This document shows, in pieces, positions 21,005-34,600 of a stretch of DNA of 64,000 bases. The position numbers were made by a program, and so were the translations under genes. The first letter of the stretch is position 1; each line of letters starts with the position of its first letter. The notes under the pieces were generated by a model. That model worked only from the letters and a program-made list of their open reading frames with translations. It did not search any database and had not been told where the DNA came from. The stretch is from Gymnorhina tibicen (lineage: Eukaryota > Chordata > Aves > Passeriformes > Artamidae). Where the stretch lies: contig VXAZ01000586.1 in NCBI GenBank assembly GCA_013399875.1, positions 1 through 64,000 of the forward strand, in the 5' to 3' direction.

Positions 21005-21985
21005 AGAATTGCTGAGATTGGAATGGACCTCTAGAAATCATCTAGTCCAACCCCCTTATTCAAAAGAGGGCCAGCTGGAGAAGGTTTCTCAGGGCTTTCC
21101 AGTCAAGTTTTGAGTATCTCCAAGAATGGAAACTCCAACAACATCTCTGGGCAATTTGCTCCAGCATTTGATGACTCTCCCTGTAAAAACTTTTGCCTCA
21201 TGTTTAAATATAATTTCCTGTATTTTAATTTGCACTCACCGCCTCTTCTCCTCTCACTGTGCACTACGGAGAAGGGTCTGGTCTCTCTCTCTCCCTCCAT
21301 CAGGTATTTACAGACATTGCTCAGACATTACTGAACTTTCTCTCCTTCATGCTGAACAGTCGCAACTCTCTCAGCTTCTGTCTGTCAGATGCTCCACTCC
21401 TTTAATCATCTTTGTGGTCCTTCAATAAGCTTGCTCCAGAACATCAGTCTTTTACTGACATGCCCAGGAATGGGTATAGCACTCCAAATGTGGTCTCAAA
21501 CAGTTATGGTACAAGGGACAGACAGCTTCCCTTTGTTGGGCAACACTCTTCCTCATGGGCTGCTGGCTGCACTTGCCACATTCACCATCTTTCTAGGTGA
21601 CTGAGGTGAGGCTGACTACTGGCCTGTAGTTCTACATATACAGCCTTCTCGAAGACTGGGTTGACGTTCACTTTCTTCTAGTTCTCAGGAACCTCCCCTT
21701 ATCACCAGACCCCTCAAAGAAAATTGAGAGTATCCTTACAATGACATTTGCCACTTCCTCAGCATTCTCAGGTGCACCCTACCAAATCCCACAGACTCAT
21801 ATATGTCATTATTGGCCTCAAACTTCACATCCCCGACCAGTTCTCCCTGGTTTGTACATACCAGGTCCAGCAAAGAACTTGTGTTTCCCTAAAGAGTCTG
21901 CATCCATTCATTGCAGTGTTCCAGCAATGTAAGCTATCCCAGTATATCTCTGCAATCCCAATGACATGATAACCCTGGAACTGAT
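21005..21985 (-). mobile_element. CR1 LINE fragment, minus orientation
   Basis: The start reads GGAATGGACCTCTAGAAATC and continues with TCTAGTCCAACCCCC, the reverse complement of the typical 3' region of avian CR1 retrotransposons. Further recognisable CR1 blocks follow: CATCTCTGGGCAATTTGCTC, ATCATCTTTGTGGTCCTTC, and GTGAGGCTGACTACTGGCC near 21607. It is heavily diverged, with no open reading frame left. The far edge near 21985 is approximate. Confidence 0.8.
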
Positions 21986-22149
21986 GCAGGCCTTGATTAC
22001 TTCAGCATTAAGCCAAAAATTGTTTTAAAATCTGTTACAAATAGCAACTTCAAAATAACCTAGTAATACTGTTGCCCAAAAGAATAATTACATATACGAA
22101 AGAACTCCTTCAACAACAGGAGAGTAAAGGAAGAAACAATCCTGTGCAT

Positions 22150-22155
22150 TTTATT
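22150..22155 (-). terminator. Candidate CCDC34 polyadenylation signal
   Basis: AATAAA on the minus strand, 240 bases past the CCDC34 stop codon. It would give a short 3' UTR. It is the first good signal I see, but unproven. Confidence 0.5.
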
Positions 22156-22394
22156 GGTATTGAGGTACAGCCCTATTACAATTTATCTTTTCCTTTTTTT
22201 TAAACTAAAATGCAATATAGAAAAACCATAAAAAGCCTGATTGGTCAATTAGCAGTGAACACAAAGCCTGCTCACAAAAACGTAAAAAAAAAAAAAGAGA
22301 GAGGCACAAACCAATCTGCTTTGGACATGTAACTACATAGAACTTTGCAGTTATGGCCCAGTTTGCTCAAGACTGCAAGAACACTTTTTCTGAA

Positions 22395-22609
22395 CTATAA
22401 CTTCTTTCTGCACAGGGATCCAATACAAGGGTTGCTCTTGGGCTTAGAAATCACCATTGGTAAAGATGCATGTGGCTGACAAGATACAGGTCTCTTACTC
22501 TTCTTCACGGTAAGAAAACTGTCTTCCTTTGTGGGAGGCACATGTACCGGTTTCCAAGGAATGGGGTTACAATATGCTGGAGCTGGATACAAATTTCTAT
22601 CAGCATTCC
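22395..22609 (-). CDS. CCDC34: CCDC34 exon 6 (last coding exon)
   Basis: The acceptor TTTTAG lies just before 22609, and the stop TAG is at 22395-22397. Two bases complete a Gly codon, then 70 residues ending GSLCRKKL. Codon phase matches exon 5. Confidence 0.95.
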
Positions 22610-25600
22610 CTAAAACATTGAGAAAATACACGTAACTAAAAAGGAATATTTACACTACAAGCTTTCCAATGCAAGTAGTTATAATAATCATCTGGACTAA
22701 CTACGACACAACAGTGTCTTCAGAGAAAGACAGCACAGGCACATCACATAATTTAGGTGATTCAAAAGAATAAATATTCCACTTTTTTTTTTAACCAGTA
22801 ACTGGCATATTCTTCACCTCTACTTAAATAAGAAGCAGGTTGAATGCTCAGTCCTTTGCGTTCTTAATAATTGTAAATGTTGACAAATTGGCTACTTTGT
22901 TTTACCCAACCACATGATGGATACACTTCAAAGTTTGTAATACATTCTACTGAATGACACAAGTGAGTAGAGAAGTATTTTTCAAAAATCATTTAAATAA
23001 ATGATTGCAGCTGTCAGTATGTAATGAAGGTCCAACCAAAACATGAAGGCAAGGTATGTCACTATTACAAATAAGTGTAAGCAAAAGAGTAAAAGTTGTT
23101 CACCTGCTTTATATGTTTCTTAAAATATTTCGAGACCAGAATTTTGGTCCCAAAACTATTTCTGTTGCGAAGTCAAATGGAAGCAATTATTTTAGTTGCA
23201 CAGAAAAATAATGTGTAATGCAATGCTATTTCTTGCTGCTTTTCTGTTTTGTACTATGTGGGATGACAAAAAATACAAAAATAAAGTAAGACTTGTGAAA
23301 CACCACACTATGAACAGCATTCTCTTCCACACTTCCCTTTCAAACAAAAAAAAGGAATAGGATTACAGAAGCCAAGGAGGTGCCATGCAGGTGAAAAGTG
23401 AAACAGAAAGGAAATTTTAGCTCAGAATACAGGTTGATGCCCCTGTCTCCTTTTTCAGACAGGACTTCTTGTCAGCTTCTAATTGTTCTTGCATCTCAAA
23501 ACCCCACCTGTTTTCTAAGGGGGATTCAGGTGTGCTAAGGTGGCACACACCTTCTGTAACACAAAAATTAACTTTACAAGGATGCTGACATAACTAATTT
23601 ACTTCACAGGAACCAGTGATTTGCTCTAGTGATTCCTATGCCTGGTAAGAAAAATCAGATAAAATCATAATTTGGTAGGCCACACAATTATCTCAAATAA
23701 TATAATTTTCATCCCAAATAACAAAAAAGGCTAAGAAAAATACACAAAAGGTCTCAGAATCTGTTCCTCTGACTTATACCATAGTATAAGTAGTCATTAC
23801 TATGTGCCAGAATTAGATACTAGATGAATATCTTAAACAGCCTTCATTTTACATTAAAATATTAGAAGGAAGGAACCACAAAGTGAAGTCACTACATATT
23901 TGTGTACTAGACATACAAACCTGCAGACTTCCCATGTGGAAAACCATAACCATTTAAAACAGGTTGTGGTTTATTTCTAGCATTTTGCAGCCATTCCTTA
24001 AAGATTTTCTCTGATCTTGTTCTCTTCTCCTGTAGCTCAGCCTCCCGTTCTTTTTCTTTTTCCTAAAAATAAAAAAATATTTAAGGTACTCTTAGACAAA
24101 GCCCTGTACAATATATACAAAATAATAAATGATTTTTTTTCAGATTTCCAGACTGCTGAATATGTTTCAAATATGTCTTCAAATACAAGAATCTTTTCCT
24201 AACAATGGAAAAGATGCATTTTTTTGTTTAAGTCTGAAAAAAATAACCAAAACCCCAAACTCCATGTTACTCCAGTGTTTCCCTGAGAAAAACTCAAAGG
24301 TTATTAACAAAAATGCATTAATGTGCATCTTACTTTGCTGACCACACCACAGTGTCTTTACTGCACTAACACTGCAACTCTTGAAAGGTTTTTTTCATGT
24401 ACAACACTGCCATTTGATATCAATACATTCAATGTAAGTTACAGATTAAGTAACTCCATCCAAATGATCAGTTCATAAATACCTTCTCTTTTTTCTTCTT
24501 TTCTGCCTCTTCAGCTCTCTTCTTCTTTAACCATTCTTTATATTTTATGTCAGCCTTTTCTTGTAACTGCATTTTTTCTAGTTCCCTTGTGGCTTTTTCT
24601 GCCATTTCTTTGCTCAGCTTTCGTTTCCTTTCTCTTCTTTCCTATGTGAAACATACCAAAAAAACAGAACAGAAATTTTTCAGTGTATTTCAAGGAGTAA
24701 TTCTTTTGAGGAATACAGTTAATTTCATCACACAATTACAAAGAAAATTATCATAAACATGAAAAAATATGTGATACTGTAAGCTCTTTGGAGTCAGAAC
24801 CTATCCATTGCTAGATTCCAGGTAAGATAGTTTTAGACATACAAACTTGTCAAAAAAGATGATAAAAATTTTACTTTCAGGTCTCCTCATACTATTGTTT
24901 ACTACTCTGTTTTATGTATTCAGAGATTTTTTTTTTAAACACTTCAGACATGTCTCAGTATTTCTGGGAATGAAATACATGTTCCAATGTTAGCTTTACT
25001 TTTTGGTGAATCTAGAGCAAACTACAGTTCCAAATGGAAGTCAGGTAAACTGCCCCCTTCTAGGAGTCACTGAGATATGCAGATTGTTCAGCACACTTAA
25101 GCATAAATTAACAGGAAAATAAAAATCCAGTTCATGTTTTGTGGTATTCCCTTAAGTTTTTTATACTATTTAGTTTATTCACTGAGGGACTACTTCAATA
25201 AATCAATCCACACATTTCTCCTGTTCAAATTATGAAAGGGAAAATGAGAAAACACATTCTAGGGCAGGCAAAATGGTAACCTGAGTGTGAAGTGAAATTG
25301 CTGCCTGTATGATTTGGAAGACAGAACACACCAGAGGTGTCATTCACTTCTACATCTTTTCAGTGTGTGTGTATCCAACAACAATGTTCTGAGGATCTTT
25401 CTCTAAGCAAACAACCACATATCCACCAGCCTTTTCTTGATCTGAAGAGGGAGGTATTTTCATTTGAAGAGTAACAATAGCTCTCACTTCTGTTCCTTGT
25501 AACCTTTATGGAATCTGCTGATTTGATACTATTTCTGCTTAACTCGCTTAGCTCTGAAGCAACTGCATACGCTGTGCAGAAGCAAAAATCTACCAGACAA

Positions 25601-28600
25601 GCTGTGCACATGACTTGGAGGAGACGCACAAGACTTAAGACCAGTTTCCTCTTAATAGAAAAGAGCTGTTGAAAAAATATGTTGTTTTTCTTTTAAGAAA
25701 TCTTCTATTTATACACTTCCCTGCACACTCTTCTTGAACAAAGGAGATATGTAATTTAGCAGAAACTTATACTGACTCAGAATTATTACAGCTGGCAGTA
25801 TGGACATCAAATACCTAGAACTGCAGCTGCAAAGTATAATAAATAAATGAAATACAGGAAAAACACATTCTCAAGAAAACCAGAAATACACTCCCATTCC
25901 CATTTTACCATTATATATTAACATTTTTCCCATTAAAAGAACAAAAAGGCAGAAAACTAGAGCTTCCCCCATGTGTCCCTCCCCCACCTTTCTCATTATG
26001 CACTTCTGGAAAATCCAATTATGCATAATGAAGCAGAAGCCATAATACTAGCCATAATACTAGAGCTGGGGACCAGCCCAATTCCTTCAGTCTGGTCTAA
26101 ACAGGGTACCTGCTGGTTCAGTGCTTGTCCCCCACACCAAAACTATCAGCAATCCAATAAGGTAGCACATAGGGAATAAAAACTTCAGCTTATATTGCTC
26201 TGCAACACACCTCATTTCTGCCAGGAAAGAAGCCACTTTACAAAACCGCTTGAGTTACTCCGTCCTGTTCTGTTTGCCAATACCAGAAGCATTACTACAA
26301 TTTTAACATCAGCAGCTATACTATGCACTGTGGGATTTTTCCCCCACCACACCCCATCTGCCTCCTTTTACAAGCTATGCTTTACTGGGTCTACCTACCA
26401 TAATCTCCAAGGTGGTTGTTTCTTCACCTAAAATCATAAGGATACTTTCAGTAGTACTGCTCTGGTATACTCATGTCAAATACTTTTATTTGACAACAAA
26501 GACTTCTTTGTGTACACAATACACACAATTTCACAAAACAATTGCAACTAGCTATTAGCTGTATTTTCTCCTTGGTTTTTTTGGGGGGGAGGGTTTGGTG
26601 GGGTTTTTTCCATTTCACTTCTAATACATTCTAGCAAACATCAGCTTATCTGTTTTATAGTGTAGGGAAAATGGTCAAATATGGATACATTCCAATTTCA
26701 GTGCATATCTGGAATGCAAAACAACACAGAATTATAAAACAATTGGTCTTATTAATATGACTTCAAAACACTAAGGCCTGTACACGTGATAAAACTATTT
26801 ACAACTACGACCAATGAAAAACTAAATTTCATTCTGGGAACAAAAAAAAGTTGAGATTCTGAAATGCTTTTATGTTAATGAAGAATGGAACAAGATCTTT
26901 CTTAACACGAAAGAAATGCTTCCATATTTAAAAATGTCGAAAAGAAAAAATAATGTGTTTTTGGCAAATTATTCAAATATCACCTTCCTGAAAAAAATAA
27001 ATAACCAATTGTCTAAGCTTTTCCTCCTTCTTCATCTAAAATTCATCTCAATCTCTTTTATTTAGAGTTGTTTCTCTGTCTCTTTATAAACAAATACTCC
27101 CCAAATACACCAACAACTCCAGTTTTGAGACAATGGTTGTCTGGAACACATAAAAAGCATTAATGTAGATGCGAGATATATGTTAAATCAGTGAGTTAAA
27201 CTATGGGAGAAGATGGCTTACAAAGATTTCACACATTTTGTTGTTTGCTGACTTACCGCTGACATACATGAAAGTACGTTACAAAACTAAGGATCTTCCA
27301 AAACTACAGTCTTTAGCTAAGGGCCTTATTGTATAAAAGGCATGAAAATAAATATAGGAGAAAACTGAAAAAAACAGTCTACTTCCATACCTATGGAATT
27401 GTTCCATAATGGAAAACCATTATAAGCAGAAAACAGACTAAAAATCTTTCTAAATACTATAAAAGAAAGGCAGGGAAGCTTTTTAAATTACATATCTTAA
27501 ATCACAATACTTAGATGAGCTTAGCTACTATCTATGTTGACTCAAAGTTAAATTAGGTTCTATGTAAACAATAACATGCCATACACACTACCATGAAAGC
27601 CACAACTATTGCTAAGTTTTACTTCCAGTGAGACATCCTTAAGACAGGGAGAATCCCTGCAGAATTGCAGACTTCACAGCTGCCTAGAAGTTTTCCTGCA
27701 GACAAATCAGAAATGCTTCCTCTTTCTCTCACAATCAGAACACCTCTTCCTTCATAAAGTTAGTGTACACCACATTCCCAGCTGCTTTAGTAACCTGTTT
27801 CATGTCAAGTTTCTGTCACCCTGACCTTCCCAGCTTTTCCCCATCCTCATTATAAAAGTCTATCAAAAATGCTATGAATGTGCATATTAATGTACATGTT
27901 CTTCACTCCTTCTTTCACTTTCCTTCCATGTATATATGAGGGAAGAAATTATTTGTTTATGCTTGGTGTTGTTTAATTGGGTTTTAAAAATTCTCTTTGA
28001 TCTTGTGTTCAAAACAGTCACAATCTATTCACTAAGCCACTAGTAAATTTATATACACTAAAATATGGTTGTGGTTATTACATAAATTAGGTATTGATTG
28101 TAAAACATCATTGCAAGAAAGGCTTGTTCTCCTGCCACCCTGCCCAAGCATGTAATTAAGGAGAAAGGATACAAATCTACCCTGAAGGTTCACTGCTCTG
28201 TGCTGTGATTCTATCAAGTCTCAGAACCTAATGAAGTCTGGGCTAGGTTGGTACTTGGAAATCCCCCACCCAACATAAATCCATCTGTCCCACAAAGCAG
28301 TGAATGGTGACTCAGTTTGCAGCATGTGTCTTACTGAGTCAGTACTAACTACTAACTTTTCAAGAAAAATCAGACCTACATGTATATGGTGAGTGGTCAA
28401 AGGATTTTAAAATTTAAAGCATCCCACTTTCTTCCTGACAGAAGGTAGAAATTTTAAGTAATTTTCCATGCAGGAAAAAAAAACCCTAATTGCTTTTCAA
28501 ACAGAGACACTATATCCAACTCGAAGAAAACTACTAAAATATATATTTCTGTATTTTCACATCAATGACTAAATGAGAGGCTGGAATGTGTAAAGTGCAG

Positions 28601-31600
28601 GGGTGTTTTCTGTTCTGCATTTTCTACGTAGACTGTCACCGAATAGAAGTATTTCCAGAAACTAATGACGTGATAGATATTTTTAAGGTACTTCTCACAG
28701 CAATCCTTTCCATCTTATGGTCTGCAGAATGTGACGACATTTTTCTTTTCACAGATAAGGTTTCTACTTCACAGTTGTTTGCTGACATCTTAGCTAGCAT
28801 ATTCTAGCATCATTTAATGCTGACTGATGGCAAAATACAGGAAAAGCCCACATTTCCAACATCAGAACACACATCCAAATTTATTTGTTTATCCTCATAA
28901 TAATCCTGAACATCAACCACTTCTAGCAGTTTTGGAAATCTGGGTCATTCAGACAATTGTAATTATCTTTTCAATTTTGCCCTATAACCCAACTCAGTGA
29001 CCAAGCCTAGCCCACAGGAATACTTCTTTAATCTCTCTAGAATTTCCATGTGAAAACAAGAGGCTAGAAAGGAGGTCAACAGAGGTCTGAGCTGCAGATG
29101 TCTCCTGACAGCCAGGTTTATATCAATTTACTGCTGAAGTTCACACAAAGTCAGTGCAGACCCCACTGCAGTCTGGGAACAGGAGAATTACTGGATCTTT
29201 CTCCCAAACTGTGTTCATTTCACGTGGGGACTCAATGTATGTGATAGGCATAAAGTTTTAGTGTACTTGGTTCCTGGAACACTCTTGCGATTTTCAGAAG
29301 AATGTGGACTGCACAAATGCTGCTGAAATACATGAGCACTCACATTCACCTGCCACCCTGAATTCCTCTTCCAAAACTCTGTCTAAAACTCATTCTAACA
29401 CTCACCATGAGAAATTAGTTCATTCTACTTACAGAAATCTAAAGGTAATTAAGATTCAGGTACAACCTAAAATTATAACCATGGCATTGATCATGCATGA
29501 CATCACAGAAAAAAGTTGTGTAAAGTCTTTCCAGGTTCAGAGAGTAAAAGACCCACAGTATGAAAAAAAAATCCTTAAGAAATTAAGCCCAGACTCACAA
29601 AGAAATTTAGATATGTAAAGACAGACTTAGGTATGTAAACAGAAAATTTTAATTCTTAAATGCAGTTGGTACTCATGATTGGAAATAATTTCTACTAGAA
29701 GCTTCCCTCACAAACACATTTCTTGAAAGGGTTCAGTCTTGAAAAAAGTGGACATCTTAGCATGTCTTTCAAGTCTAAACTGTCAGCAAAAACCATGATA
29801 CATCAGGGTCTACATTAGCATCCAGTGCTTTAACTCAACAACAGTTCAGCTGTAAGAACATTAACCTAGGACAGGGTAGATCTGGATTTCATTACATTTC
29901 TGCCTGAGGAGATTCCAACTAACATGCCCCCAGGCTGCAGGCTGGGATGACAGGATTCTCTTCTGTGGAAGTGGTACCATTCCTCACAAAATAATTAACA
30001 ACTCATTGGATGAAAGAAAGAGAGCATGAGCAAGCACAGCTTTTGAACTTGAAAGTCAGGCTCAAGCTGTTGAACAATCTGTGCTCTGTATTAACCACGT
30101 TGAGATAAAGTACACATTAAACAAAAAGCCTTTGGTGTAAGAGTTAGCATCTAGGTGTCTCTTCTAGGAGGAATTAAACAGCACACCAAAAAGGGAAGTC
30201 TGCTCTAAGAACACTGTCATTCATTACTATACAGTGTGTTGGTTCTAGGCTTTCATATACTTCTTACTGCTTTTTGCTTCTCATAAAGACTATCAGCCAA
30301 CAGCACAGTAAATGGTAAGAACAAAATTTTCAATGAAAAAGCATTCAAACAGAACTTTTCCATCCTGTACCTAGTTTCCATTAAAATTATATTTTTTAGT
30401 GACTAAAGGGGCCTTACTGAAAAGAAAAGAACAATAAAAAAAGTTGAACATCCAAATTCTATTCTTAATGCCTGCTTGGTCATATTTACTTCTAAGAAAA
30501 AAAAAAGTGTTGCCTTATTCTCTATTCAACAATGCAAAAAGTATTAGAAATGCTACAGTCTAATTTAGATTGGTATTAGAATAGTTGGTTTTTCCAATGG
30601 AAAATTGTAACTTCACTACTTGTGCTTTTACAACTTTGCTATGTATCACATTATTACAGCATAAAGAAGTACATGCAAAGACTAAATACAAGGATGTTAA
30701 CAAAATGAGTTTCAGAATTACAGTTATTCTGGGATGCAAGCATTCCTCTTTGGGGATTTCTGCTACTATTGCAAACATACACATAACACATGTAGTGGGT
30801 TTTGGTTTGGATGGAGTTAATTTTCTTCATTGCAGCTCCTGTTGTGCTGTTTGGATTTGTGAACAAAACAGTGTTTGTTGATAACACAAGTTTATCACTT
30901 ATCAGTGCTTACAAAGCTTCAAGGTCTTTTCTGCTTCTCATCCCATCCCACCAGTGCATAATCTGGGGGTGCACAAGGAGTTGGGAGAGGGCACAGCCAG
31001 AACAGCTGACACCAACCAACCCAAGGGATATCCCAGACCATGCTGCTCAGAAATAAAAGCTGGTGAGAGCAAGTGAGGGGCTATGTGGGGTCTCAGCTGC
31101 CTACTGGGGCTAACCCACAACAATATATAATATAAATATTTATATGTACACACATGTATATATATATATGAACTGAATACTCTAGATATTTCTAAGTTCA
31201 TGTTCTATTGACGCTGTAAAAATAAAGCAGCTTTGCAGAGTCAGTAAAGGTGGATTAAATATGATTTGAAGATACCATATTAGATTGTAGAAGGTAGAGT
31301 GCACTGCATCAGAGTTGACTTTTTTAATATGTAATCAAAAAGCTGTTGTCATCAGGCCTGACCTTTAATCCTAATATTTTATTCAGCAATAATTCATAAG
31401 AGGTTCTGACTGTTATGACAATGTCAAAGAATTAAACAGTCATGGCAGTTTACAGGCTCTTCACAGCTTATGCATTCACAATGCATTTCTCAAAAGCTTT
31501 TCATCCTTTGATTTGAAACCAGTACTTTGATTTAATCAGTAATTCCACAATTACAAGTACCTTACTAAAGTGTTCAATTCCACAGCTGATGATAGGAATG

Positions 31601-34600
31601 AAAGCAACTTCACATTACAGGATCAGAAGTTCACATAAAACAGGAAAAGAAAAAACTTTGGCTACTGTCAACAACAAGATTCCTATGCTATGGCAAAATA
31701 TTAGGCAGTAAGTCTTACAGACCTCAGGTTCTGCAAATATCGTCTTGTAAACACTGCACTCGCAATAGGTAGGCAAGTCTTAAACCCAAATTATGCCTAC
31801 AACTGTAAAGGCAGGGGCTGGGCTCCTGTTTACATGAACATAAGAACAATTCCATCCTCATTTCTTCAAAGAATTAACAGTAAAAGAACACTAGCAAAGA
31901 GTTTTCCATACTGCACCTCATTCTTGGGAGATGAGGTTGTAAGGGTAGGGTTTTCTTCCTCGAACAAGGCTACATGTATCTTGAATCAGTTAGTTCAAGG
32001 GCAAATGAGGGAAAAAAATAAATCCAACTGGCTTCAGAGAGCAGCTTACATACATTCCAAATCAGAAGAGAAGCTCCAGGAACTTCTACTGATTAGAACG
32101 CAGTAAGTTATCAGTCAGTAGGACCAGTGCCCGGTCACACTGTGAAGGGACTTGGAACTGAACCATACTGAACAAGTTCTCAGTAGTGGTGGTCTTCAAA
32201 GGAAACACTACAAAAGAAAGTATGAATGAGTGATCAACTCTGAACATCTATGACCTCAACTATCACATTATTTTACTGCATGTTTTTTGTCCAGCTAGAG
32301 TTTTGTCATCACATATTAATTGAACAGAACTTAGATGAGAGAGAAAAATCCTTGGAAGGAACCAGAAATGTGATTCCCAAATATTCTGAAGATGAGTAGC
32401 AGTACTTTTTCTCTCCCTCCTTTAAACTGTAATTTACCCAAGTCTGTAAAAATTTACCTATCACCTAAAACCAGCTAAGTCAAAGAGTAACAGAACTTCT
32501 ATTGGTTAAACAAGACCGTATTTGACAAGCCACAAGTCATAGAGATGCCACTATGGAAAGAAGCTTTTCAAAACATATCACACAAGCAGGTACCCCGATG
32601 CAAATAATTCCAAGACACAGTTTACAGGAATGTATTGAAGGTGTTGGTTGCTTGTTTTGTGTTAAGCTTATTCAGTGGTGGAGAACAATGACTGAAGTTA
32701 ACTCATTTGTTCAGTATCTACATGGAGTCACAGAAGATTACAGACTTCAAAGGCCTCTTCTTTTTAATGATAAAATTCTAGCCATTCTTTACCTCTTGGT
32801 TTTATTTTCAATAAAAAATTTCATTCTGAGAATGGATCCTTTCTAGGCTGCTCCCCCTCCAAAAAAGAAAAAAAACGCACAGTGCCATAATGAACAGACA
32901 GAGAGAAAATAGGCTTTCACAAGCATTAATTCTAATCTGAGGAAATGAAACACAAATTAGTTTTCAATGTTGAATACCTATTCAAGATGTAGTTCAATGA
33001 TGATATGGCAATCAAGGATGTCAATTCCTTTTGTTTCAAACTCTGCAGTTCAGCTATAAGCGCCTTACCAAGCTGGAGTTTAAAAACAGCAACTAGTAAT
33101 CAAGCAAATATCAGAGAGATTAAGACAGATTCTAATGACTTTGCTGGTCTATCTTCAGTTCTGCATACCACTTAAATCAAGGCTACTTCAATAATGAAAT
33201 TAGGACACTGAACACCAATTTACTTGCTCAGCATTTATAACCATAACAACCTCATTTTTATCAATAAATCTAACAGTAACTCAGAAATAACAGTTCTAGT
33301 TACATAAAAAATCATGTTCATTTTTCTTCTGGAATCAAAAGCATGCTTAAGAGTTATTTTAGAGTTAATATATTTCAATTGATACTCCTATGACTTGCTA
33401 AAAGTCAACAGACAATTTACTGTTTGCCCACAAATGACTCAACTTTAAGAGGGAAAGAAAGTAAGACTATTTTTGTCCAGGAGAGATCCACTATTTTACT
33501 GAAAATTGTACGGGCATTATTAGGTCCAGGATAGTGCCTAACAATTGGTTTTAATTCCTAGTGAGTTGCAAAATTTTGCCATAAACAAATATTTGCATAA
33601 ACATTAATTCATGGCTTAGAATGTTCTTTGATGGCTCATATTTCAAAATATTATTTCTAGTTATTTACAACCTTTAAGAACCACAAAAGCTATTTACATA
33701 GAAGAATACGAAATAGCTAGGATTCCTTTATTTTCAAAAATAGTTTACGTAAAATGATTAGAAGCATAAGAAAACCATAACAGCATGTAATTTTTAATCT
33801 ATATTAAATAATAAAAGACCCAACAGTGAACAAAAATAGTGTTCAAGCTTTGCTTCCTAACCTTACCCTTAAGGACTACATTTAACAATTAGAGCATCAC
33901 AACTAAAACTGCCATGCAATAATACTCGCTTGACCTACAGAAAACCAGAATTCTTTTATTTTACTTCTGACATAAATGTCTCTCACATTCACAGCATAAA
34001 GACTCTTCCAGCGGTGTCTCCTGGTTCTGGATGCTCAAGATGAAGGAAAAAGTTTCATGCATGCTCAAGTGTGCCTTATTTTCTTCATCACTACAGTACT
34101 GAGCAATGGAAAAGGATACAGACTTGTGGAGATTACAGAGAGAAGATCCCTGGAAGTACTGCCTCTTGCCAAATAAAGCATTTTCTGCACTCTACACACT
34201 GGGCTCAGAATCAATAACCGAGTTTGAAAAAAGTGAGTGTTTAATGCAAATTTCAGTAAAGTATACTGCAAGTTTTGCCTCAAGAAGCACCTTTTGATAT
34301 TTCTATGAGGAAATGAAGTGTTTTCCAAATAGGAGATACATACATGAACCCCAAGAAAATGATATCAACTGTCAGTGCTCATGACTCTAACCTTAACTAC
34401 AGGTGAAATCTTGATGCAATTTTAAACATCTTAGTCACTGAACTGACGTATTTATCCTTCAGTCTGTATCCAGATCCACAAATAATCTTGCGGAAACTTG
34501 AAGTGGGACAGTCTACGCAGCACAAACATCCTATGAACAGCTAAGCTTTTAAGTTCAGTTAGTCCTTGATTTGAGTGTGGTTTATAGGAAAGACTAGCCA

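Noticed and set aside
29304..29618. 104-codon plus-strand frame in CCDC34 intron 3
   Set aside because: Low-complexity Ser/Thr/His/Lys content, no family resemblance, antisense inside an intron.
31123..31170. AT dinucleotide-like stretch considered as CRISPR-like or structural repeat
   Set aside because: Simple AT-rich low-complexity sequence next to an LTR end. No spaced direct repeats.
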